Shown here: positions 20,106 through 29,577 of the stretch, in pieces
Layout of the letters: the number at the start of each line of letters is the position of its first letter
How positions within the stretch are numbered: the first letter of the stretch is position 1
Assembly: GCA_024638325.1 (NCBI GenBank)
Contig: JAHEKM010000005.1
Span: 1-34,869 of the forward strand
Origin: Gemmatimonadota bacterium
GTDB taxonomy: Bacteria; Gemmatimonadota; Gemmatimonadetes; Longimicrobiales; Gaopeijiaceae
Direction of reading: 5' to 3'
DNA: 34,869 bases
Notes under the pieces: model-generated
Told to the model about the DNA's origin: nothing
The model's database searches: none
Seen by the model: only the letters and a program-made list of their open reading frames with translations
Program-made: the position numbers and the translations under genes

Positions 20106-20451
20106 ACGCGGCACGCCACGGAACGCGGCCCCGATCGGAATCGTGCCAAGGTGCCGCTGTTCGCTCGACGTTCGGTGGGCGAGCGCATCTGGAGCTCCGA
20201 GGCCGGGTGCGGGGCGCGGCGCGAGGCCGTCGACGCTCCGAAAGTAGAAACGGGCTCCTGCCCATCCAAGCACTTCGTGCGGGACCCCGCGGGCGTGAAG
20301 TGGCCTTCTAGACCCCGACGAGGCGCATGCGTGTTCGGAACCGATCCTCATCCCGAGGTGTTCGACCGGCGGGACACCACCTATTCTGAATCAGTGCCGC
20401 GAAGCCGGCGGCCCGCTCGAGATCGAAGTCACGAGCCCACGGGAGATCCTG

Positions 20452-21408
20452 ATGGTCATTCGGCGTCCACCCGACATCCCCTCGTCCGAAATCACGCCCG
20501 AAGGCGTGTACGTGAACCGACGCAAGTTCATCGCCGCAGCCGCCATCGGGGCCGCTGGCGCGGCGCTGGCGCCCCGTGCTCTGCGAGCGTTCGAGGACGA
20601 CGTCGATCAAGAGGTTCCGGCGCGCTTCCGGAACATGCGCTCCGAGCTGGACGAGCGACTCAACTCGTACCGGGACGTCACGACGTACAACAACTTCTAC
20701 GAGTTCGGCACGGACAAGGACGACCCCGCGAAGAACTCGGGCGACTTCAACCCGAGGCCCTGGACCGTGACGGTCGGCGGCCACTGCAACCGACCGGGTG
20801 AGTACGCTCTGGAGGACATCCTCCGGCCACACACCATGGAGGACCGGGTGTACCGGCTCCGCTGCGTCGAGGCCTGGTCCATGGTCATTCCCTGGTACGG
20901 CTTTCCCCTCGCCGACCTCATCCGCAGGCTGGAGCCGACGAGCAACGCCAACTTCGTGATGTTCCGGACCGTGGTGCGGCCCCAGGAAATGCCCGGCCAA
21001 CGCGCCCGCGTCCTCGACTGGCCGTATATCGAGGGCCTCCGCATGGACGAGGCCATGCACCCGCTCACGCTGATGGCAACGGGGGTGTACGGCATGGACC
21101 TCCCGAACCAGAACGGAGCGCCGCTGCGTCTCATCGTGCCGTGGAAGTACGGCTTCAAGGGCATCAAGTCGATCGACCATATCGACTTCGTGGAGGAAAT
21201 GCCCGACAACACGTGGAAGGTGTCGAACTCCCGAGAGTACGGCTTTTACGCGAACGTGAATCCGAACGTGGACCACCCACGCTGGAGCCAGGCCCGCGAG
21301 CGGCGGTTGCCGAGCCTCTTCCGGAACCACGAGACGCTCATGTTCAACGGCTACGGCGAGCAGGTCGCACACCTCTACTCGGGTATGGACCTCACTCGCT
21401 GGTACTGA
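20452..21408 (+). CDS. msrP: Protein-methionine-sulfoxide reductase catalytic subunit MsrP (Tat-exported molybdoenzyme)
   Basis: Twin-arginine [85 protein letters not shown]; followed by msrQ. Confidence 0.95.
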   Translation: MVIRRPPDIPSSEITPEGVYVNRRKFIAAAAIGAAGAALAPRALRAFEDDVDQEVPARFRNMRSELDERLNSYRDVTTYNNFYEFGTDKDDPAKNSGDFNPRPWTVTVGGHCNRPGEYALEDILRPHTMEDRVYRLRCVEAWSMVIPWYGFPLADLIRRLEPTSNANFVMFRTVVRPQEMPGQRARVLDWPYIEGLRMDEAMHPLTLMATGVYGMDLPNQNGAPLRLIVPWKYGFKGIKSIDHIDFVEEMPDNTWKVSNSREYGFYANVNPNVDHPRWSQARERRLPSLFRNHETLMFNGYGEQVAHLYSGMDLTRWY

Positions 21409-21430
21409 GCCGGGCGCCCCGGGTCATCTC

Positions 21431-22081
21431 ATGAACCAGAAGCGGGCGGTCCTCCTCCTGAAGGTCGTCCTGTGGCTGGGTGCGCTCGCCCCCGCGGGCT
21501 TCCTGCTTCTGGGGATGTTCGTCTATCCGGACTGGGTCGGCGCGAACCCCATCGAGCGGCTGACCCACGTGACCGGCATGACGACGCTCATCCTGCTGAT
21601 GCTCACGCTCACGGTCACGCCCCTGCGGCGCGTGTCCGGCTGGAACCCCGTCATCCGGCTCCGGCGACCGCTGGGGCTCTTCGCGTTCTTCTACGCGCTG
21701 TGCCACTTCAGCATCTGGTTCGTCTTCGACATGGTCTTCAACGTGACCTGGATGCTCGAGGACATCGCCGAGCGGCCCTTCATCACGGTTGGCTTCGCCG
21801 CCTTCGTGATTCTGATTCCGTTGGCGCTCACGTCGACGAAGGGGTGGATCCGTCGGCTCGGGCGACGCTGGACGACGCTACACCGCGGCGTGTATGTCGC
21901 GGCGACCCTGGGCGTCGTGCACTTCTACTGGTTCGTAAAGGCGGACACGCGCCTGCCCCTCGTCTTCATCGCGATCTTGGCAGTGCTCTTCGGGGCGCGT
22001 CTCCAAGCCGCCAGACAGCGTCGCTCGGGAAGGCGAAACAAGGAGCCGGAGGCAGCTACCGCGGCGAGCGGGTCCCGCTGA
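21431..22081 (+). CDS. msrQ: Heme-binding membrane subunit MsrQ
   Basis: GANPIERLTHVTGMTTLILLMLTLTVTPLRRVSGWNPVIRLRRPLGLFAFFYALCHFSIWFVFD...LHRGVYVAATLGVVHFYWFVKAD; downstream of msrP. Confidence 0.94.
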   Translation: MNQKRAVLLLKVVLWLGALAPAGFLLLGMFVYPDWVGANPIERLTHVTGMTTLILLMLTLTVTPLRRVSGWNPVIRLRRPLGLFAFFYALCHFSIWFVFDMVFNVTWMLEDIAERPFITVGFAAFVILIPLALTSTKGWIRRLGRRWTTLHRGVYVAATLGVVHFYWFVKADTRLPLVFIAILAVLFGARLQAARQRRSGRRNKEPEAATAASGSR

Positions 22082-22115
22082 GCCGACACGCCCTCCCTTC
22101 GGGTGAGCGGCGGAC

Positions 22116-22994
22116 TCAGTTGCTCATGATGTAGAGCATGATGTTGATGCCGAGCGCGTAGGCCTTGGGCGAGAAGGTGTAGAAGAAGTCCTGATCCTCG
22201 CCCTCGCGCTCCCACCCGTCGGCGATGTCCGTGTTGTGCGTCGCCAACACCAGCGGCCGACCCGTCTCGTCGAAGATCCCCCTCAGGTGGGGCGTCGCAC
22301 TCTCGGCGCCCATCTCCGAGGTCGAGTACCGCGTGTATCGCCAGAACTGGATGGAGGGGACCTGGGGCACGCCGTCGACGTTGTTGAGAGCGGTCATGAT
22401 GCGGTGATCGGCCGGGATGTCGATCATCGAGTACTCAGGGATCGCGCGCGCGATCTCACTCGTGAATCGCCGCCAGGCGCGTTCGCCCCAGAAGTCGTCC
22501 GCCCAGATGAGGCCGCCCTTGAGGAGGTACTCTCGGATGCTGGCCACCTCGAGGTCGGAGAAGCCCACCGTGCCGGCGTCCGACATGAAGAGGAACGGGC
22601 ACTCGTACAGCTCTGGCTGACCCGGCCGCACGACCGCGTACCCGGGTTCTCCGTCCGCCCACCTCGCCGCTCGGATCGGGGTCAGCTCCTCGAAACGCAC
22701 CGTGAAGTTGTGGTCCGAGTCGGGGTAGTCCGTGTTCCAGCCGTGGCCCCGTTGCTCGCTGGTGACGTGCCGGTAGAGCAGCCGGCAGAACGTGAAGCCG
22801 CGGTCGACCACGCCGTTCTTCGCGGTCGGGAGGCCCTCCCGGTACGGATTCGGCATCCATCCGGTGCGGTTTCCGTAGCGGATGCGCACCTGGGCGTCGG
22901 CGGGTGCCGGCGTGAGGAGTGGGAGCGCAAGCGCCGAGAGGACCACCAGGAGGCGCGCGCAACGAGTGGCGGTCCTGGCCCGGGCCGGGCACAT
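22116..22994 (-). CDS. DUF4159-domain secreted protein
   Basis: Signal peptide LLVVLSALALPLLTPAPADA; FCRLLYRHVTSEQRGHGWNTDYPDSDHNFTVRFEELTPIRA...PFLFMSDAGTVGFSDLEVASIREYLLKGGLIWADDFWGERAWRRF; gasdermin/GATase-like DUF4159 pattern from recall. Confidence 0.8.
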   Translation of the reverse strand: MCPARARTATRCARLLVVLSALALPLLTPAPADAQVRIRYGNRTGWMPNPYREGLPTAKNGVVDRGFTFCRLLYRHVTSEQRGHGWNTDYPDSDHNFTVRFEELTPIRAARWADGEPGYAVVRPGQPELYECPFLFMSDAGTVGFSDLEVASIREYLLKGGLIWADDFWGERAWRRFTSEIARAIPEYSMIDIPADHRIMTALNNVDGVPQVPSIQFWRYTRYSTSEMGAESATPHLRGIFDETGRPLVLATHNTDIADGWEREGEDQDFFYTFSPKAYALGINIMLYIMSN

Positions 22995-22996
22995 GC

Positions 22997-23734
22997 TCAC
23001 GTTGCCGCCCCCAGCGCGAGCTCCAAGAAGCGCGTCAGGATGCCGACCGTGTGCGGGGTCTCGGGCGTGATCGACTCGAGCTCCTCCCACGACGCCGCGC
23101 CGGCCAAAGGCCAGTACGAAGGATACGCTCGCAGTCGGTCCAGCAGCCCCTGCCGGTCGATCTCGGGGTGGAACTGCGTGGCGTAGATCGGCGCGCCTTC
23201 CAGCCGGTACGCCTCGTTTTCCACCCGGTCACTGGACGCCAGCAGGGTCGCCTGGGGCGGCAGAGATGTGACGATGTCTTCGTGTCCGATCTGGACCTGG
23301 AATCGTCTCCCCAAGGGTCCGAACACGGGATCCGTCTCTCCGGCAGGGGTGAGCTCGAGTGTGACAGTACCCACCTCCGCCAGAGAGTGGTCCGTCACCA
23401 CCTCGCCGCCCAAAGCGCGGGCCATCGCCTGGAAGCCCCAGCACGACGCGAACGTCGGCTTTCCGGTCTCGTACAGGGTGACCATGGCGTCGAGCGCACC
23501 CTGGAGCCAAGGCCCCCCGCGAGCGACGGAGTAGTCCCCGCTCCCCCCGAGCAGGACGATGTCCGCTTCGGCCAGCGTCTTCCGCGCAGGCGCGCCCGTC
23601 AGCAGGTCGAACACGTCGATGCTCGACGCGGGGCACGCGAAGCTCCGCGCGAAGCTCATGACCTCGTGCTCGCGCATGGCGTCGTCCGCATTGCGGACCT
23701 GGAGAAGCAGAAAGCGGAGGGAGTCGTCCAGCAC
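22997..23734 (-). CDS. Class-I glutamine amidotransferase-like protein (GMP synthase GATase-like)
   Basis: FLLLQVRNADDAMREHEVMSFARSF..., GGSGDYSV, PTFASCWGFQAMARALGGEV (nucleophile Cys), YATQFHPEIDRQGL (His/Glu). Confidence 0.88.
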   Translation of the reverse strand: MLDDSLRFLLLQVRNADDAMREHEVMSFARSFACPASSIDVFDLLTGAPARKTLAEADIVLLGGSGDYSVARGGPWLQGALDAMVTLYETGKPTFASCWGFQAMARALGGEVVTDHSLAEVGTVTLELTPAGETDPVFGPLGRRFQVQIGHEDIVTSLPPQATLLASSDRVENEAYRLEGAPIYATQFHPEIDRQGLLDRLRAYPSYWPLAGAASWEELESITPETPHTVGILTRFLELALGAAT

Positions 23735-23822
23735 GTGGGGTGGAGCGTTCGAGGTGGCAGCGGAGGGACGCGCTGGCCCAAGGTACCGTCGAGCCGGCGC
23801 CTCGCCTATCCCGGCGTGGACC

Positions 23823-24401
23823 CTACCGAGCCCGCCAGAGCCGCACGGTCGCGATCGAAGGCTGGGTGAATCCCGGCGGATCGCTCCGGTCGCCCAAGCC
23901 GGCTCGCGAGTTGATCGTATTCGTCGTCAGCCGACCACTGACGTAGCCGTCGGGTAGCGCCTCGAGATCCATGTAGCACCGCGTGATGCCGATGCCCTCC
24001 CTGGGGGAGCGGTCCGGCGAGCCGCGACAGTCTCCCCGCCCCGTGAACGTCGCGCCGGCGAGGGAACCCTCTGCATAGAAGAACGACCCGCCGCCGCCAG
24101 ACAGGGGGCCGAAACAGGCCCGCAGGTCGCCCACCTGCTGGACTCGGGCATCCGTGACGCGTCCATCGGAACCCCGGACGGCGACGGACCAGAAGGAGTA
24201 GACGTCCTCGACCGATGCCTGGCCGAAGCCGGTGCGCGCCGGGGTGCAGAAGTCGGACGGCTGCTCCCGCGACTCTCTGAGGGAGCGCGCGACGTAGATC
24301 TCCTCAGGCGACTCGGCAGGCTCCTGGGCCCACCCGGGCGCCGGCAGCGCCACCACGGCAACGGTGACGAGTGCCCATTTCGCCGACACCCCGCCCCTCA
24401 T
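23823..24401 (-). CDS. Small secreted hypothetical protein (192 aa)
   Basis: MRGGVSAKWALVTVAVVALPAPGWAQEPAESPEEIY... signal peptide; ATGA overlap with the preceding DUF5916-type gene. Confidence 0.75.
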   Translation of the reverse strand: MRGGVSAKWALVTVAVVALPAPGWAQEPAESPEEIYVARSLRESREQPSDFCTPARTGFGQASVEDVYSFWSVAVRGSDGRVTDARVQQVGDLRACFGPLSGGGGSFFYAEGSLAGATFTGRGDCRGSPDRSPREGIGITRCYMDLEALPDGYVSGRLTTNTINSRAGLGDRSDPPGFTQPSIATVRLWRAR

Positions 24402-27241
24402 GGATTCAGCCAATAGTTGATCTTGATGGCGAAGATGTTGTCGGCGGGCGTCCCGAACATATCCCCGACGTCGCGCCCCAGGTCGAAGTTGCCGACCCAG
24501 GTATCGGTGCCGTTGGGACCGAGGTTCGAGACCGCGTTGATGCGGCGCTGTTGCCAGACCAGGTACATCGTGGATCCCTCGCGCCACTCCCAGCGGATCA
24601 CGGCGTTCCCGAGCAGGCTGCGGTAGCTAAAGTCCCGGTTGGGCACCGTGAACTGGGCAGCCAGTCCCAAGCCGTCCGGGTCGACCGTGTAGCTGCCGTT
24701 CGGCTGCTGTGAGATGGTCCCGATGTCCTCGCCGTATCGGAGGAAGTCGAACCTGCGGGGTTGTTCGAATTCCTTGAGGGCGCCGTAGTCGCCCGATGCG
24801 ATGAACGGCTCGGCATAGAGCTGCAGGCTCAGATCGGGCGTCAGCGTGATGTTGAGTCGCGTCGAGAGCGACACGGTGGTCTGCTCGAGGTCCGCGAAGA
24901 TGTACCGGCGCCCGAACGTCTGCACCGCGAAGGGGTCCGCGACAGAGGCTACATACTGCGCCGTCCGGTCCTGGAACGACACGAAGGGTCCGATCTCCAG
25001 CCGGATCCAGTCGGTGGGGTTGGCCGTCACGTCCACCCCGATGTTGTGGCTCGATCCCCCGGACTCGTCCGTGCTCCACGAGTAGTTGGCGCGGGCGACC
25101 AGAGCGCGACGATTGTCGGAGCCCACGTTCACGAACCCGTTGAGCGTACCGGGCGTGCGGGCCATCGGACCGCCGCGATTCAGCCGGTCGTCGTTCACCG
25201 CCGGTGAGTATCCGAATCCGACGCCGGTGGCCCAGTAATTGAGCCACTGGACGTTCGCGTTCCCCGACAGCTCCGTGTAGACACGATCCCCGGCGTAATT
25301 CCAGCTCACGTCCGGGCTGGCATTGATCCGCCAGTTGCGGAACACGGGGCCCGGGTTCGGCTCGTTGAAGCTGAGGTTGGTGTCCAGGATGAGCCGGTCG
25401 GTCAGCGTCTGGAAACCGAGGTCGTTCACCTCGTAGCCGGGACTGGAGGCCGCGAAGGCGACGTTGCCCCCGAAAGACCCCGACTGCTTCGCGACGTCGA
25501 CCATGGCGTAGTATCCCGCGAGGTCGGTCGCGCCCGGATCGAACTCGAGATGATCGGCGTCGGGCCGCTGGTAGTAGCGCCGGGACGAAGCCTGGCTCCG
25601 GGCGATCGAAGCGGCGGATCCCTGCACGTAGCTGCCGGTGAAGGCGGTGCTCAGGCGGTAGGTCCGGTTGGCCCACTCGTGGGCGAAGTCCAAACCGCCC
25701 GAGTACGCATCGGAGTGCAGCCCGTCCTCCACGTCGGTGCCGGAGACGGCGCGGTTGACTGCGGTTCCGATCAGCCCGAAGCGCGTTTCTCCGCCTCCGA
25801 TCTGCCGGCGCGCGCGACCGATGACGTAGTTGGTCGTCGGCTCGACGACCGCGTCTCCGGGCACCTCGCTGGCATCCACGAAGCGAGCGGTCTCCCTGCC
25901 CGTCACGGCCTCGAGCAGCCCGAGTGACCACCCGCTCGCGGTCCGGCCCGTCACTTTCGCCGCTCCGAGGATCGTGGCCGCCTCGTCGACTTCGGAAAAG
26001 ACGGCATTCGACGGGACGCCTCCCTGAGGTGCCCTACCGATGCGCCGGGAGTACAGCAGCTGCGGCGGCCGGCCCGCTCGCCCGGCCGGTCCACCTTCCC
26101 CGAAATCGAAGATGTCCGCGCCCTCGATGAAGAATGGCCTCACCTCGGTGAACAGGGTCTCGAACGCGGTCAGGTTGATGACCGACGGGTCGAGCTCCAC
26201 CTGGCCGAAGTCGGGGTTGATCGTTGCGTCGAGCGTGATGTTCGAGGTCAGGCGGTACTTCAGGTCGAGCCCGACGTCCGCGAAGTGATCGGATCCGTCG
26301 CGGTACGGGTTCGCGAAGCCGGCCCCCGGATCGGGCAGATTGAGGTACTCCCCACGCGCGGTGACGTAGGGGAGCAGCTCCAGGCTGCGACCGGGCTCGA
26401 TGCCCTCGAGGCCCTCGAGGTGTCCGAAGCGGGACGGCCCCCCACGATCCAGCACCGGCACGAAGGGAAAGACGACCCCCTCCTGCAGTCGGTAGATGCC
26501 CCGCTGGATGCGGATGCCCCAAACCTGCTCATCGTCAGGACTGAAGCGCAGCTGGCTGAAGGGAATGCGCATCTCCGCGGACCAACCGTCATCCCTGATC
26601 TCGGTCGCACGGCTCCAGATGGGATTCCAGGCCACCCCGGCCCCCCCGGGTCCGCCCCTACCGCCACCTTGCAGGACGTCCTGATACGAACCCGCCGGAT
26701 TCACGAAGAAAGTGAAGACCGTCTCGTGGTCGTGGAAGCTGTCGAGGCTGACGCCCATGAAGTCGAAGTCGCCCCCGCCGCCGTCGCGGCGCTGCAGGCG
26801 GCCGGTGACGAATCCGTCGTCGTAGAACATCGCGCCGATGTATATCGCGTCGTCGTCGTACAGGATGCGTACTTCACTGCGTCGCGTCCCGGGCTCGCCC
26901 TCGAAGGGCCGCTCCTGGCGGAAGTCGGTGATCGGCGTCGCGACGGACCAGGTGGCCTCATCGGGGCGGCCGTCGATGTCGATGGGGCCCACGGCTCGCG
27001 TGGCCTGCGCAGTGGGCGCGAGCTCGTGGCGGTACTCACCGTCCACGATGCCCTGGACCTCCGGCTGCTGACCCGGTGCTTGGGCGGCAACCGGAACCGC
27101 CCCGGCCACTAGCGCCAGCACCGCGACGAGCGCAAAGTACGACCCGCGAGGCACCCACCGCCTGGGGCGACGTGCCGCAAAGGCCGCTGAGCAGATCGGT
27201 GAGGTCGTCCCACCGCGAATTGGAGAGGGCAGCACCGTCAT
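24398..27241 (-). CDS. CBM9-like N-terminal domain + DUF5916-type outer-membrane beta-barrel protein
   Basis: AVGPIDIDGRPDEATWSVATPITDFRQERPFEGEPGTRRSEVRILYDDDAIYIGAMFYD...DATINPDFGQVELDPSVINLTAFETLFTEVRPFFIEGADIF; C-terminal barrel-like strands. Start uncertain; an in-frame GTG giving VPRGSYFALVAVLALVAGAVPVAAQ is an alternative. Confidence 0.85.
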   Translation of the reverse strand: MTVLPSPIRGGTTSPICSAAFAARRPRRWVPRGSYFALVAVLALVAGAVPVAAQAPGQQPEVQGIVDGEYRHELAPTAQATRAVGPIDIDGRPDEATWSVATPITDFRQERPFEGEPGTRRSEVRILYDDDAIYIGAMFYDDGFVTGRLQRRDGGGGDFDFMGVSLDSFHDHETVFTFFVNPAGSYQDVLQGGGRGGPGGAGVAWNPIWSRATEIRDDGWSAEMRIPFSQLRFSPDDEQVWGIRIQRGIYRLQEGVVFPFVPVLDRGGPSRFGHLEGLEGIEPGRSLELLPYVTARGEYLNLPDPGAGFANPYRDGSDHFADVGLDLKYRLTSNITLDATINPDFGQVELDPSVINLTAFETLFTEVRPFFIEGADIFDFGEGGPAGRAGRPPQLLYSRRIGRAPQGGVPSNAVFSEVDEAATILGAAKVTGRTASGWSLGLLEAVTGRETARFVDASEVPGDAVVEPTTNYVIGRARRQIGGGETRFGLIGTAVNRAVSGTDVEDGLHSDAYSGGLDFAHEWANRTYRLSTAFTGSYVQGSAASIARSQASSRRYYQRPDADHLEFDPGATDLAGYYAMVDVAKQSGSFGGNVAFAASSPGYEVNDLGFQTLTDRLILDTNLSFNEPNPGPVFRNWRINASPDVSWNYAGDRVYTELSGNANVQWLNYWATGVGFGYSPAVNDDRLNRGGPMARTPGTLNGFVNVGSDNRRALVARANYSWSTDESGGSSHNIGVDVTANPTDWIRLEIGPFVSFQDRTAQYVASVADPFAVQTFGRRYIFADLEQTTVSLSTRLNITLTPDLSLQLYAEPFIASGDYGALKEFEQPRRFDFLRYGEDIGTISQQPNGSYTVDPDGLGLAAQFTVPNRDFSYRSLLGNAVIRWEWREGSTMYLVWQQRRINAVSNLGPNGTDTWVGNFDLGRDVGDMFGTPADNIFAIKINYWLNP

Positions 27242-27369
27242 GGGGTCTCCGATCGTCGGGGTCCGCCGGGGCAGCCGACAGGAACCTGACGGGAAACAAC
27301 ATGCACGCCGGCTCGAAGTCTCGCGAGGCGGAGCGGGCGTCTGCTGCATCACCTGCTCATCCGGGGGCA

Positions 27370-27400
27370 CGAACGACACGGCCGGGCCTCGAACGACACG
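27370..27400. repeat. Two 11-bp direct repeats CGAACGACACG with a 20-bp period upstream of the DUF5916-type gene
   Basis: 27370-27380 and 27390-27400 are identical; intergenic relative to the annotated starts. Confidence 0.55.
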
Positions 27401-27464
27401 AGGGGGCGTGCGCCGACGGCGCCGAGATCGAAACCTCAGGCCCCTCGCCCGCCTTCTCGTCGGG

Positions 27465-29279
27465 TCAGGCCGAACCGCAGCACGGACAACCGGGGCTGCC
27501 CATGAACGGATCGGGCCCGCTCGACCCAGCCTTCGCCGCGGCCACGACCGAGCCGGCGGCCGTCGCCTCCGGCGCGTGTCGCCTCGACCGCGGTGTCGGC
27601 TCGGCCTGCGCCTGGCCGGAGCCCGACCCCCGGTACCCCGTCAGGATCTCGAACCGGTGCGCGTCGATCGTCGTGTCGATACGGATGGTGTCCGGCCCCG
27701 TCACCTCGAAGCGAGTGAAGGGCTGTCCATTCAAGCGAACCGTGACGTCGGCGGCGCGGGGCAGATTCGTCACCTGCCAGCTCGTCTGCGACCCGGCCAT
27801 GCTCGGCGCCGCGGCGTACGTCGCCACGTTGAGGACGCCGGTGCTGCGGTTGTTCCACGCCTGCGAAACGCCGAGCGAGGGGAAGTCGATTCCCTCGACC
27901 GTCGGCGCGGTGTACTTATCGAGGTGTGGAGCCTCGAACGCACGCGACCAATCGCCGGGCGAAGCGACCTCGGCCGCCATCAGCATCGCGCTGCCCTGGC
28001 CGCGCGGATACCCCTCCTTGTTGTTGAAGAAGTACCCGAACTGCTCCTGCTCCTCACCGAAGGCCTTCGGCTCCATCGCTTGGTCCACAGCCGCCTGGAT
28101 GCGCTCGGCGACCGCTGCGTCCCCCATCTCCTTGGCGAGGATCAGCGCATTCGTGTTCGGTGGGAGGGGGCCCGTGCTGGTGCGCCAACCCGCTGCGTTC
28201 GCCGCCGCCTCGTAGATCATGGTGCCGAGCTCGCGGTCCTGCGGCAGCACCAGGTGCGCGGTGTTGAGTCCGCCGCCTACACCCCCACCGAAATGGAAGT
28301 CCTCGATCGGATCGTAATAGGCCGTGATTCCCTGCACGGACCCGTCCGACCCGTACGTCATGTAGTTCTCGCGCGTGTAGCCGAGGAAGTTCTCGAACGC
28401 CTGGTGCGAGTTGCGCCCGAAGACCCTGTCGTAGAGGCGCATTCCGAGACCGCCCGCGGAGTTGCAGAAGATCCAGATCTTCGTGTTCTCGCAGTGGGGT
28501 CCTTCAGGATGATCCCGATACTGCTGCTCTAGGCGCTCCGCGATGCGATGCGTGTCCCACTCGAACGTCTCGTCGCCGTAGCCCGTGACGTCGAAGGGCT
28601 CGGCCCACTTTCCGTCCCCGGCGATGTACTGGTAGGTGGCGAGCAGGAGCAGAAACCACGCCCGGAAGAACAGGTAGCCGTCGGCCCCGATCGGATCCGG
28701 CTGCAGGCCCCAGGGCTCGACGCCGTTGCCGGTCCAGCCAAAGCGGTTGTAGCGGCCACGCAACCGTTCCGGGAATCCGCCCATGATGGACGGCGGGTAG
28801 TTCTCCCGCTTCGGGTCGTCTCCGATCTGCGTGAGCCAATCGATGGCGCCCCAGTATGTGGGATAGCGGGCCGTGAGCTCGTCGGCGATGCGCGTATAGA
28901 CCTCGCGCCAGGCGGGCGTCTGGTCGGCCATCAGGAGGAGGCCGTATGCCGAGTACGAGAGATCGAACCGACCGTAGCTCAGCACGACCGGAAACGTGTA
29001 CCGATCCCACCAGGCATGCGGCACTCCGTTCGAGCTCCAGTCGTCCTGCGTGGTCGCCTTCTCCCAGAGGAAGCGCAACCACCCTGCTCCGCGCGGCGTG
29101 AGGCCGGGGTAGTCCGCGATGTTGCGGAGCGCGAGCGCAGGCTGGACCGTTCCGGACACCTGCTGGAGCAACGTCGGCGACGGAGTCGCAAAGGCTTCGG
29201 TTGGTAGCGCAGCGGCACCCGCCAGGCCGCCCACGGCCTTCACGAATCCCCGGCGAGAGACTCCCTTTCCGTCGGTCAT
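27465..29279 (-). CDS. Tat-exported linalool dehydratase/isomerase-like (Ldi-fold) protein with extra C-terminal domain
   Basis: Tat motif VSRRGFVKAVGGLAGAAAL; HCENTKIWIFCNSAGGLGMRLYDRVFG and ILAKEMGD resemble the recalled Castellaniella Ldi segments [26 protein letters not shown] and LLAREMGD. Confidence 0.7.
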   Translation of the reverse strand: MTDGKGVSRRGFVKAVGGLAGAAALPTEAFATPSPTLLQQVSGTVQPALALRNIADYPGLTPRGAGWLRFLWEKATTQDDWSSNGVPHAWWDRYTFPVVLSYGRFDLSYSAYGLLLMADQTPAWREVYTRIADELTARYPTYWGAIDWLTQIGDDPKRENYPPSIMGGFPERLRGRYNRFGWTGNGVEPWGLQPDPIGADGYLFFRAWFLLLLATYQYIAGDGKWAEPFDVTGYGDETFEWDTHRIAERLEQQYRDHPEGPHCENTKIWIFCNSAGGLGMRLYDRVFGRNSHQAFENFLGYTRENYMTYGSDGSVQGITAYYDPIEDFHFGGGVGGGLNTAHLVLPQDRELGTMIYEAAANAAGWRTSTGPLPPNTNALILAKEMGDAAVAERIQAAVDQAMEPKAFGEEQEQFGYFFNNKEGYPRGQGSAMLMAAEVASPGDWSRAFEAPHLDKYTAPTVEGIDFPSLGVSQAWNNRSTGVLNVATYAAAPSMAGSQTSWQVTNLPRAADVTVRLNGQPFTRFEVTGPDTIRIDTTIDAHRFEILTGYRGSGSGQAQAEPTPRSRRHAPEATAAGSVVAAAKAGSSGPDPFMGSPGCPCCGSA

Positions 29280-29353
29280 GCGACCCAACTCCCGTCGATC
29301 TGAATGATACGGCGCATCTGCCACCATACGGACGGCCCGTGCCATCCGCTACA

Positions 29354-29436
29354 TGCCGGGGGTGAGACTCGAACTCACAAGGGGTTGCCCCCGGGGGATT
29401 TTAAGTCCCCTGCGTTTACCATTTCGCCACCCCGGC
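29354..29436 (-). tRNA. tRNA-Leu (anticodon TAA)
   Basis: Minus strand GCCGGGGTGGCGAAATGGTAAACGCAGGGGACTTAAAATCCCCCGGGGGCAACCCCTTGTGAGTTCGAGTCTCACCCCCGGCA: 7 bp acceptor stem GCCGGGG/CCCCGGC, anticodon arm GGGGACTTAAAATCCCC, variable arm, T-loop GTTCGAGTC. Confidence 0.93.
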
Positions 29437-29577
29437 GAAGAGCCTGCGGTGTCGTCGCAAAGGCTACATGCGATCCGGGCTCGCGGGAACCCACCGTCCT
29501 TCGTGAGGCTTGGAAGAGCGAACTCGGCGGTCTGCGGACACCGGCTGGCGGGCGACCGCGGAACCCAGGAGGTCCCT

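Noticed and set aside
20361-20387. Possible sigma70-like promoter (TTCGAC...TATTCT) before msrP
   Set aside because: Spacing ~15 bp and weak -35 match; cannot be supported without transcript data.
20308-21372. 354-aa minus-strand ORF opposite msrP
   Set aside because: msrP on the plus strand has clear family motifs and a Tat signal; the opposite ORF has none.
22082-22115. Possible bidirectional terminator between msrQ and the DUF4159 gene
   Set aside because: Only short imperfect pairings around CCCTTCGGG; not convincing.
22236-23186. 316-aa plus-strand ORF
   Set aside because: Antisense to DUF4159 and GATase genes, no domain, residue bias typical of a shadow frame.
26285-27112. 275-aa plus-strand ORF
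   Set aside because: Antisense to the CBM9/DUF5916-type gene; shadow ORF.
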